This document shows, one piece after another, positions 30,977 through 41,056 of a stretch of DNA of 64,000 nt (the first letter of the stretch is position 1; every line of letters begins with the position of its first letter). The position numbers and the translations under genes were made by a program. The notes under the pieces are model-generated. The model was not told the origin of the DNA. It was given only the letters and a program-made list of their open reading frames with translations, and ran no database searches. The DNA lies in the NCBI GenBank assembly GCA_020466095.1, contig CM035807.1, positions 60,778,731-60,842,730 on the forward strand. The letters run 5' to 3'. The stretch is from Chlorops oryzae (lineage: Eukaryota; Arthropoda; Insecta; Diptera; Chloropidae).

Positions 30977-33900
30977 CATGTAAGTACTTTGACTTACTTT
31001 CGCTACTTGAACGCATACGCTTATTACAAGTAATCAGACTCACAGGGTTGCATTTAAGTCATACATTTCCTACATTTCTGTCGACCAGTCATCGAAATTT
31101 CAACTCTGATTTCTTTTCTTCAAAAGAATGAGGTCGTTACTTCCATTAAATTTACTTTAACAGCGTTGAGCCCTTAAAGTGCGAAGTCAGCTAAGCAGAA
31201 TATACTGGAACTGAAAAAGCATACGTGTAAAGGGTTTTCCATCGCAAATGAGATAGTCTGGAAAATGTGAATTTTCATACTTAAAGTTGTTTTAAAGTAT
31301 CGATATTTTTCACACCGATATTACAACCGTAGCCCCCGGAGTACAGACGATGATTTTAAATAACTTTTAATTATGTACGAATTGACGGATACTTTGATAG
31401 CGCAAAAAAATTGTAAGTTACCTAAAATGCCCTTATATATTTGCAAAAACCTCCTAATCGGAGTTATTCTGAAAACTTTCAGTCTGGCAGCACCACATTT
31501 TGTTTTGTTTTGTTTGAATGCATGTATGCATGTATGTGTGTGTAGTTTCTGAATTTAATAATTAATTGGTTTTTCCTGATATCGTCGGAAGAAAGTGTCG
31601 CCTAAAAAAGTATAATATCTCGGCCGCATTAGGAAGTCATTTTACATAAATATATTATATGTATATTTCTATCTCTCTGTAAAAGTTATTATACCCGTTT
31701 TTGCGAACTTCACTTTTTGGTAACGCACAATAATAACGGATTTTAACTTTTTCTCGACTAAAAACGTAAAAATTTCAATAAAACAAAATGTTTTTCGAGA
31801 AGCCTTTCGGCTTGGTATCACCTTTTATTTGTGGAAAAGATACTTTGATATGGAAGTATGTTGGTGAGTATTTTTTAATGATTTTCATGTCGTGAAGGTT
31901 ATCAAGGTTTAATAAAAGCTGATCAAACGCAATCAATTTGTGCTATGCGTATGAGAAAACTTCGTGAAAAGAAACAGGCCGAAGATCCAGACCTTAAAGC
32001 CAAGGAGTCAATGAGATTTGCTGAATTACAAAAGCGAAAACGGGAATAGGCTTCTAAAATTTGTGGAGTGCCGACATAACGCTTAACTGAAGTACAAACG
32101 GTAGTTAACTATTGAAAACCTACCAATATTCACTGTAAAATTGAACTCTGTCCAACACGTGACGCACAGTGGCGCGAGTGCGGCCAAAAATCAAAAAAAA
32201 TAAATGATAAATTTCAAAACATTTTTAATGCCAATCTATTGGAAATAGATCAACTTGAAGACATCAGATCACTTTTAACAAAAAATTCTGTTGTAAGTAA
32301 GTATTTCAGCCCATCAAAGTTGATTGACGAAAAATAAAAATTTCCATGAATTTTTATATGCAAATCTGTGGTTGTTTTAAATAAAAATGCTAGTTTAATA
32401 GCTGCTATTATTTAAAAAAAAAACCGGTATCATGATAAAATAGGTGTCTATTGTATACAAAAACCATTATTTCCAACATGCTTTCAACATATGCTAAGTC
32501 CCGTTACTTTTTGTGAAATGCGTTTAAAAAGTGAAAAGTAAATCTTTCGAATACTTTGAAATTGAATTAAAAAAAAACTTATCAAAACTGATCGAAGAAA
32601 TTCACAGGATCAAGAGTGAGTAATTTAAACTCTATAATAGAAAAAAAGAGAATGTGCGATGAGGTGCGACGAGCTAAGTTTTTCGTTCATTTCTACTGTC
32701 ATCTTCTCCAAAAATTTGCGAAATTTTTGAAGTCTGGTGGCTGCATTGCAGGGGAAAGCTACACAAAGATGCTGTCGAATTGGTTTTAAGTTTTTTGAAA
32801 TCCAAAGTTGGCGAAGAAAAAGGTCTTACTAAATTTCGTAAAAAGACTGATTTACTTCTGTTGAAATTTAAGGCTCTTTGGGCTGCTTCCCGGCACTTTA
32901 ACTAAGGATAAAAGGATTTGTGTGCAAAACTAGTCAAGTTATGATTCCAAATAGCTTGCATTTGTATGAGAAGGGGAATAGAAGTGGATAGAATTCTAAT
33001 AAAAAAAAGCGAAAATTTCCATTCAAAACTGAATGTATTGTTGAACAGCAAGGATAATTTCAGGAGCGAACGGGCGAAAGTACTGCAATTTTTTCGTTGA
33101 ATTTTCATGCATTTTCGCTGCTTTGCAATTTTCGCTTGTCGTCGTTTGGACCTAAAATTTTTTTTATTTGTAATAAAAATATATTTTAGGTTTTGAAATC
33201 CATAAATAGCTTATTAAATTTTTTAATTAGGTAAAAAAAATTCTATATGAAGAGTGCACCATAAAACTGTGAACTTTGAAGGGGTACAGTTTTTGAAGGG
33301 GGCTAGGTACCCCATAAAAATTTTGGGGTCTACGTTTTCTCTCTCTAAATAACATTTGGACCAAATCTCAGCTTTCTAACACTAAAACTGTGGAAATTAG
33401 AAAATCACTTTATATGGGAGGTGGGCGGTGCAGTGGGCGGGATTATATGATTTTCTCAAAATTTCTTAATTTGGCCCATAGTAATACTCCTACCAAGTTT
33501 CATTGCTCTACGACCACTCCTTCTAGTTTTGGCCACAGAATATATGGAGTCGCGACACTGTGTGACGTTCTTTGTCTGTACGTGACAAGGCAATTAAATA
33601 TTTTTTTTAACTACCGACTAACTTTTTTTAATTTTTTTCTGCTTAACATAAGTAGGTTTCAATTCCTGGTTATATTTTGCTTTAAACATATCAGTGCTCC
33701 ATGTTCAATGGAGTCGCTGAAATTTAAATATAAAGACTTCAACTTAGGACACTGGTTGACTAGACTTGTCCATTACGTGACAGCACTTCTATTTTTTTTT
33801 TTTGGCAATCTAAGACATTTTTTTTTCTGTTTCTTTGTGGTAATCGGCTGTCTAAACTTCAAGCTATTATATAAAATTATTTAAAATAATATCTTATAAA

Positions 33901-34290
33901 TACATGTTAAGCTAGGCGCTTTTAAAAACCAAAAAAAAATTGAGTTTGTACGTGACGGTGGAATGCTCTATTATATGTATGCTCATATGGAAGAGTAGCT
34001 TAAGACTTAAGTTGGTCTTTGCAGATATTTCTATTTATTACACATAATTCCTGTGGAAAATTGTAAACGCTCACCTGCAAGATGTACTTGAAATATTTAA
34101 AAATTATAAATGCATTTTTTTTGTCATATTTGGGCTTTTTTTTATATAAGTGCATTTTTACTGCATTTTTCCAAAATTTGTTACTTTTAAAATTTTTTTT
34201 CCAGAAGAAAAGCTTAAAATCTACAATCAGACGCATGTACATAAGTTTATACAATTACAAGAACGGCTACCCTTGTCGTAAAATAATGTT
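30977..34290. other. AT-rich unassigned DNA
   Basis: No confident gene. A weak frame near 31910-32050 (MRMRKLREKKQAEDPDLKAKE...) and scattered pieces to about 32880 hint at an old transposase, but stops are frequent and I cannot name a family. The open frame at 33390-33884 is phenylalanine-rich with homopolymer runs and is probably chance. GT-rich microsatellite-like sequence occurs near 31500. Confidence 0.4.
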
Positions 34291-34409
34291 CCCTTTTACA
34301 TTAGGGAAACTATTGCCGGCAATTTTTTGGTAGAGAAGCTACCCCTCTGCGCTTCGTCTAGCCCATAAACCAAAAAATTTCCGGCAATAGATGCTCTAAT
34401 GTAAAAGGG
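34291..34409. mobile_element. short MITE (CCCTTTTACATTAG ends)
   Basis: About 119 bp with imperfect arms of about 40 bases: CCCTTTTACATTAG...CTATTGCCGGCAATTTTTT against AAAAAATTTCCGGCAATAG...CTAATGTAAAAGGG. The central part is a small loop. Its end motif recurs at 9340-9394 and 37754-37963. Confidence 0.65.
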
Positions 34410-34863
34410 CACAATATGTTGTATACTCCATGCCAGCTATATTTTGTATGAGACTGCGTCACTTTTTCGCGAGTCGATTCTTTAATAAAAAAAAATACTT
34501 TTAAATTTTGTATACTTGGTTCGCTCATATCTTTCTCGTCAGGAGTCAGTGACGCCATTTCAGCGGAATTTTCGATAGATTTTGTGTAATTTTCAACATT
34601 GTAGCGCTCGAAGGTAATTGTTGGCCGCTAAAACATGTTTGGCATGTTTGTAGAACACGTTGACGGATCTAACGCGTATTATGTGCTTTCACCTTAAGCT
34701 CTGATAAAAAGTTATTATTTTAAAATCAATTTTTATGTAGTTTAATAAGAATATTTTTTTTTTAATTACAATAAAAAGGGCACAGGTGGGCGTAATGAAC
34801 TAAATATTCAGTGCACTCAGAATTTACACGACCACTATTGGCTTACGTGTTGTAAAAATTATT

Positions 34864-34993
34864 TTTCACTACCACAAAATTTTTCTGTGATAGTGAAAAA
34901 TCCACTGTCTCTTAATCTTTTAATGCTGTTAAAATTAACAGTCGATTACAGTGGATTTTTTTCTCTATCACTAAAAAATTTTGTGGTAGTGCA
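34864..34993. repeat. hairpin-forming MITE-like repeat
   Basis: Arms CACTACCACAAAATTTTT... and ...AAAAATTTTGTGGTAGTG, with a second pair ATCCACTGT/ACAGTGGAT inside. It is about 130 bp. A further related fragment (ATTTAGTGATAGTGAAAAAT) follows at about 35020-35055. Confidence 0.55.
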
Positions 34994-35059
34994 ATTTGTT
35001 TTCACTTGCACAAAAAAATTTAGTGATAGTGAAAAATAGTTTGCACTACCACTAACCCA

Positions 35060-35823
35060 ATAGCGTACAACAACACATTGAAAGAGAAAAGCACAAACGT
35101 GGTCTTGAACTTCTTTCAAGACAAAAAAAAAAAAATAAACAGTCGCTTATTGCTGAAGCTGTTTTTACAAATAGTTGCAAAGTTCTGAGTTTTTCGAAGA
35201 ATTCTGCGATGCATTGGTTTCTGCTGACATATCACTTCATGCGGTAAACAACATCAAGTTAAGAAGTTTCTTGGAAAAACACATAAGTCGCATTATTCCC
35301 GGAGAATCCACTCTTCTTAAAAATACATTCCCATATGTTACATTAACACTATATTAAAAATTCGCGAGCATGTTTCCGGGAAAAAAATCTTTATATTAAT
35401 CGATGAAACATGCGACGTCGAAGGTAAAAATGTTGCAAATGCTGTAATAGGTACGATGGAGTCTGATGGTAGAAATAACATATTCTTGTTGAATACCGAT
35501 GTGCTTGATAAAGAAAATCACCAAAGCATCTGTAAATTTTTTGAAAAATCCTTGTCAATTCTTTGGCCAACAGGTAAAAAAAATTTTACTTAACAGTTCC
35601 TCTTATATCTTAATTCAATATATACTTTTATTTAAAGGTATACAATACGATGATGTTTTACTATTCGTCACGGACGCAGCGCCCTACATGGTTAAGGCAG
35701 TAAATTTTTTAGATATTCCAGATGTCATAGAACACCTTCAATCAAATAGCCTACTTTTAGAAAAGGCAATTTCGTACATTGAAGAGCACAGCGGCTTGCA
35801 CGACAATTCGTTTGCTCGAGAAT
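35060..35823 (+). pseudogene. hAT-type (CGGBP1-like) transposase remnant
   Basis: Decayed coding sequence in several frames: KHKRGLELLSRQKKK, then SSEFFEEFCDALVSADISLHAVNNIKLRSFLEKHISRIIPGESTL, then FVLIDETCDVEG-like sequence (LIDETCDVEGKNVANAVIGT) and, after a break, IQYDDVLLFVTDAAPYMVKA. These are hallmarks of the hAT-derived family related to CGG-repeat-binding protein. An internal deletion follows DAAPYMVKA, and stops and frameshifts are common. No terminal repeats were identified. Confidence 0.65.
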
Positions 35824-36578
35824 AAGCAATCATTAATTTACCTGTTTGACCAAAAAGTCTTTAAGCGTTTTATCCACAGAGTTCCGTTGAAGGCACCGCA
35901 ACATATTTTGATTGAAACTTATTTGAAATTCATAACAAGCATGCTATTAATTTTGGGGTTTAAATATAGTTTTTTTTGGGTTTACAGGTTTGGGTTTAAA
36001 TATAGTCAAGTGCAAGACGGCCAATTTCGATTAGGGATGGGAAAAAACATCGATATATCGAAACATCACTACGTTTATACCAGAGGTTGTGAGCAGTGTT
36101 GGAACATTACTGCAATTGAAGTACTACTGCGTTTTTTTTTTAAATTTTTGACATCTACTGCGACACTGCTAAAAGCTTAAAATCTACTGCAATTTTCGTC
36201 CCTGGTGTCAGTCGATTTTTTTTTGTCAAACAAAACTCCTAGCGATAACTACCAAAAAAGTACCAATTTTGGTTATACATTATCAACACCGCAATTCTAT
36301 TTGTAACAAAGATACTATTGTCGTCCTTGTTTAACATCTTGGATTCTCCATTTAAGCTAATATGTCGCGATATTAACAGTTTGACAGCTGATATAACAGA
36401 AAAATATCTTGTCAAAAATCTTCGCTGAACGCGCAATACGGAGAAATATTTACATGAAATGTACATTTTGTTTATTTTTTCTTTTAATTTGAAAAGAATA
36501 AAATATTTTTTTTTTGTTTTAAAAGTAGAGCTGGAGAAACATCGATGTTTGCGACTATCGATGTTCATGATGTTTTTA
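35824..36578. other. unassigned DNA with ATCGAT palindromes
   Basis: No gene recognised. ACATCGAT-type palindromes occur near 36045 and 36530-36560, and again beyond the PIF remnant near 37290 and 37733, which suggests one older element broken by the two insertions between them. Confidence 0.35.
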
Positions 36579-37280
36579 TGCGGTCCATAAACAGTGATTC
36601 TCAATCGCCGATCAGCTCTGTACGTGTGTGATCGATGCTCTGACATACATTCGATTCAAATTCCTGTATTCATTCATTTTTCTGTTGCTGCCGTCGAGTA
36701 AAGTTCGCATCGCTATGCCTATAACGGATGACGTTTTATTTGCAATCGCAATAATTCTAAGTGAAGGAGAAAGAAAAAAGTGAAAAGAAAAAAGAAAACG
36801 TGTATGGATGAAGGTCTGGCATAAAACACGAAAGGAGTTTACTCATCAAAATTTGCTAGATGAGCTAACCATTGAGGAAACCATTTTTTTGTCCGCTTGC
36901 GGATATTTTTCTTTATATTTATTCACCAAAATCTCAAATTGTTCTTCTTTTTTAAATTTGTCTGTATAGTCATTACTTTTGACATCCAACAAAGCAGTCA
37001 GCGACCGATAAACATCAATAAATTCCAAAAGGGATTCATGCTCATTTTCTTTCTCCGTGGACATGTTGACTGCTCGGCACTTTTCTAAGAATAAATTTTG
37101 CCACACACACGATTCATGCGATTCGCAGGTACTCGATTCATTCCATGATTTCTAAAATTTTCGTCATCACGGAATGATCGGCGATTCACGAAAATTCGGG
37201 TCAGTGTGCTGCACACTACTTTATATTGACTAACCCATACAAGCTTATCGGTGATTTAGATTCACTGTTTATGGACCGCA
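36579..37280. mobile_element. PIF/Harbinger remnant with MADF fragment
   Basis: 702-bp element with inverted ends TGCGGTCCATAAACAGTGA and TTA on both sides (36576-36578, 37281-37283), the canonical Harbinger target. On the minus strand, 37067-36850 encodes a MADF-like fragment (MSTEKENEHESLLEFIDVYR...VNKYKEKYPQADKKMV). The transposase is entirely deleted. It is a non-autonomous derivative. Confidence 0.8.
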
Positions 37281-37303
37281 TTAGAGCAATACATCGATAC
37301 TTA

Positions 37304-37727
37304 CTACGTTTATGCATCATGTTAACCCGGGTATATTCAACTCAGGTCAATTCAACCCCCTCGCATAAACGCTATTTATAACCGAGTTAGAGAATTTAAT
37401 CGGGTTGAATAAACACATTTATTTAAAGTGGGTAGAAAACTCAACTCGAGTTGAAGTTTGTGCATAAACACGAGGGCTTAGGCAAATCGAAGCGAATGAC
37501 AAAAAATCCAACTCATTTCGACTTTTAGTCATGCATTGTAATGTGTGTCCCATACATTTATATTTCTAAAAACATAATTTTCGTGTATGTCATGCCGCAT
37601 CGCTGTTCAGTGTCTCTTAAGAATAAAACTGGGTTAGTCTTTTAACTCAAGTTCAAAATTGCCCGTTTATGCTCAGGTTTTTTACCCGGGTTGAATATAC
37701 CTGGGTTAACATGATGCATAAACGTAG
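37304..37727. mobile_element. TA-flanked MITE
   Basis: 424 bp with arms of about 37 bases, CTACGTTTATGCATCATGTT..., one mismatch, flanked by TA (37302-37303, 37728-37729). Inner CAACTC/GAGTTG-type motifs are repeated in both orientations. No coding capacity. Confidence 0.75.
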
Positions 37728-37753
37728 TAACTATCGATGTTTTTTCTTTAATA

Positions 37754-37963
37754 AGGCATTTTACACTAGTCAATTATTGACGTCAATTCTCACTTTTTGT
37801 GCCAGCAAAGAGTGGTAATTTTACGACAAATTGAGCGTTTTTTAGTTGCACATGCTCGATAACCATTTTGTGTCCTCTTTTGTGTGTGCAAATACTGATG
37901 CAACTTTTAAAGCGATATAAAAACGAGAATTGACGGTCAATAATTGAGTAGTGTAAAAGGCCT
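37754..37963. mobile_element. MITE (AGGC.TTTTACACTA ends)
   Basis: About 210 bp with arms of about 37 bases: AGGCATTTTACACTAGTCAA... against ...TTGAGTAGTGTAAAAGGCCT, inner part ATTATTGACGTCAATTCTC. Related in end sequence to 34291-34409. Confidence 0.65.
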
Positions 37964-38244
37964 CAATGTATTTATTTTGGAAATTGGTTCTGGCTGCGTT
38001 CTGGTTCGCATGAAGAAAGGCTAGCTAGCTAGCTACCTCCATTATATGGTTTCCAGACTATTGCGTTAAACTGATTTTAGTACCTTAAGTAAACTTTAGT
38101 AGTGAGTTTAAACTGAGTTTAGGGTCTTTAAACTCAGAAATAAACTCATGAGTTTAGGCATTCGTTGCTGCAACCCTTACCTTTTACTCCCTTTTTTTCA
38201 ACCTTGAACGTTGAAGTCAGCTGTTTGTATTTTGATTTGAAATT

Positions 38245-38460
38245 ACCCAGCAAGCAAATTTCGGAGCGCTCCGAATCATACGTCTGAAAACGGCCTAATG
38301 TAACACCGTTTTATGAGTAAACACATAAAATGGAGCGTTTTCGGATCATCCGGAAATCCTCTTTAAGCACGGGCTCAGAAAAATCTTCATTAGGAGGGTG
38401 AAAGCAATTTTATCTCTGTCCGAAAAGAGTATCCGAAAGCGCTCATATCGCTTGCTGGGT
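38245..38460. mobile_element. MITE (ACCCAGCAAGC ends)
   Basis: 216 bp, ends ACCCAGCAAGC...GCTTGCTGGGT, with partly complementary GGAGCGCTCCGAA and TCCGAAAGCGCTC inside the ends. The flanks ATT/AAT extend the palindrome, so the target duplication is uncertain. Confidence 0.6.
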
Positions 38461-38953
38461 AATATTCAAAAGCGTGTTTTGACTGCTGGATAGAATTGCA
38501 GCATGTTGAATGTTGTTCAAAATTGCCCAACTAGCAAAATAGTTCCAAAGTTGATACTTTCTTATCCATTTTAGGGCAGAATATTTCATTGCCCTGCCCT
38601 AAATGGGGCATAATTACGTCCGTACGACTTCCATTCGACGTAAGTGGGGAATAGAATAGAAGTCGTCTGTCGGTAATAATAGGGCATAATAGGGCATTTC
38701 GTATTTAAAGTCATGGCATTGAGAAGGCAATTCGACCAAAAATAGGTCGAAAAGAAGTCAAAATTACCAAATTTTAACCTAAATTGGGCAAAGAATGATA
38801 TGAAAAGAACGAAACGAAAATGAAAACGAACCCAAAACGAAACGACAAAAAGGGAGAGAGATATATAAATAGATAATATCTTACTCATTCATTCGGATTA
38901 CTTCAATACAGCAATGAACGAAAGATTTTCTATCAAGTATGTCTTATGAAATG

Positions 38954-39295
38954 TGTTGGCAACCCCGCCAGAACTTGCCAATGGGCAGCACTTTCAAGCT
39001 GTCAAAAGGAGAATGATTCATTAAAAATTTGTTTGACAAGAGAACAGTAGGTTCTATAAAGTAAATTAAAATTTGTATGAATATATTTATTGTAAATATC
39101 AGATATTGAGAAGAAAAGCAAATTGTAAGTTGCAAGTATAATATCTAAAGTTTTAATACAAAAAGAATTAAATTTATATTAATAAACAGCTTTCAGTGCT
39201 ACGGCAACGCGGTATTAAAGCGAAGACTAATTTATCGTTTTTCTGAGAAGTCGTAACACTCGATTGGTTGCTTAATCGTAAGGGTGTTTACAACA
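38954..39295 (+). repeat. BEL-2 5' LTR
   Basis: TGTTGGCAACCCCGCC...GGTGTTTACAACA, 342 bp, with AATAAA at about 39180. The leader that follows contains TGGTTCCGGCCTCGAGG near 39315, a possible but off-position primer-binding site. Confidence 0.95.
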
Positions 39296-40713
39296 TTCTG
39301 AAAGAATTTGATTTATGGTTCCGGCCTCGAGGGAGCTGACTGGTGAAATCAATTTGCGTGACTTTGAGAAGATTTGCTTCAAGAGTAGAATTCATATTGC
39401 TTATGCGGAATTCTGTAAGTATTTCCTGGAATTCATATTGCGGTACGCGGAATTCTAGAATCTCAAGAAACGCTCTTCGTGGAAAAAATTTCGAATTTCA
39501 CAACGACGCCATCAAGAGTATTGTCGTCTCTGTCTTTCAATTAACGACTAGTCATTGAAAATAAAAAACATGAGCGAAAAGGAGCAAGACAATTGTGCGG
39601 CGTGCGAAAGAGACAGAGATGATGGGATGGTGCAGTGTGACGACTGCGACGAATGGTACCACTTTGCGTGCGTCGGAGTGACAAAAGAGGTCGAGCAAAG
39701 AGAGTGGAGCTGTTTTAGGTGTGTAGCCCAAAAGACGATCACCAGCCTACAAGGAATGCGTATGCAAACCGAGAATGAAGGCGTTGGCCGCAGCAAGTCA
39801 AGCGAAATGCAGACAGATGCCGATAAGAAGAATTCTTCCGGTAACGGTCGTCCAACTGAACTGCGGATAGGCAGGGAACCTAATGTAGCAGGCCAGTATA
39901 AGCATGATGAAAATTTAAAACTCAAAATACAAATGTTTGAAAATGAACTTCGATTATTAAAAGAGATGTCAGGTTATAGTGAATCTACGTATTTAAAAGA
40001 AAAGAAAGGGCAAGCGAGTTGTGCGGTATTGGCTGACTGCCAGGCTAACTCGTTTGGTAAGAAGGAATCAAACGAGGCAATTCTTAGTACCGAAAAGCTA
40101 TTATCGCGTCAAGTTTTGTCGAAGGATCTGCCAGAATTCACCGGAAAACCTGATGAGTGGCCAACATTCAGTAGTAATTTCGAAAACTCGACTCGCTTGT
40201 GTGGTTATAGTAACGACGAAAACTTGCTTCGATTGCAGCGTGCATTAAAAGGCAAGGCCTATGAGTTCGTACAAAGCCAGCTGATGTTACCGTCATCTGT
40301 ACCAGATATTATTGAAACATTACGGATGTTATTTGGCAGACCTGAGTATATAATTAACTCACTTTTGAACAAAATTCGTACATCTCCCGGTTATAATACA
40401 CAAAAGCTAGATGGTATTATTACATTCGCGCTTGAAGTAAAGAATTTGACTGCCACAATTCAAGCTGCAAACCTGAACGCGCATTTGTACAACCCTTTAT
40501 TGCTCCAGGAACTCATTAACAAACTACCTATTCCGAAACGCCTCGATTGGGCTATGCATGCAAAGAATTTAAAAGATGTTAATATTTCCCATTTCATTTT
40601 TGAATTGTTATTTGGGCTTTTTGGTCTCTCATTTTTCGCTTATAGTGAAAAATGTAATTTTTGGCAATTGAAAAAATTTATTTTTCATAAATTGCCGAGA
40701 AGTGTGGAAAGCC

Positions 40714-40760
40714 GATACGACCGGTTTCGAACCTAGCTTACAGGTTCATCATCAGGTATC
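40714..40760 (-). ncRNA. hammerhead ribozyme-like motif, copy 1
   Basis: Minus strand: GATAC, CTGATGA, a T, GAACCT-loop-AGGTTC, GAAA, CCGGTC, GTATC. Stem I pairs GATAC with GTATC, stem II has 6 bp with a 7-base loop, the core boxes CUGAUGA and GAAA are complete, and the predicted cut follows GUC (between 40719 and 40718). Stem III would be the self-complementary ACCGGU, which favours a dimeric fold. One extra U between CUGAUGA and stem II departs from the consensus. Confidence 0.6.
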
Positions 40761-41009
40761 TTTAACCAACACCTTAGCCACTCTGACCAACTCAGCGATG
40801 TGAGGTAGGTCGGCTGAATTGTGCATATATATACACCATTGGCGTGCCCGCCTTATAGTTAATTGTTATTTTTTGACCATCTGAATATTTCATTTTTGAA
40901 TTGTTATTTGGGCTTTTTGGTCTCTCATTTTTCGCTTATAGTGAAAAATGTAATTTTTGGCAATTGAAAAAATTTATTTTTCATAAATTGCCGAGAAGTG
41001 TGGAAAGCC

Positions 41010-41056
41010 GATACGACCGGTTTCGAACCTAGCTTACAGGTTCATCATCAGGTATC
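41010..41056 (-). ncRNA. hammerhead ribozyme-like motif, copy 2
   Basis: Identical to copy 1, exactly 296 bases away. Cleavage at both copies would release a 296-nt unit with hammerhead-type ends, as needed for a circular retrozyme RNA. Confidence 0.6.

Noticed and set aside
31910..32880. Possible old transposase pieces
   Set aside because: Too many stops and no catalytic motif; no family could be named, so it is reported only as unassigned DNA.
33390..33884. 164-codon frame rich in Phe and Leu
   Set aside because: Composed of T-runs in AT-rich DNA; no domain, no start context and no supporting neighbour.
36530..37745. ATCGAT palindromes considered as a promoter cluster (DRE-like sites)
   Set aside because: They are spread by insertion of two mobile elements into one older repeat and no gene starts nearby.
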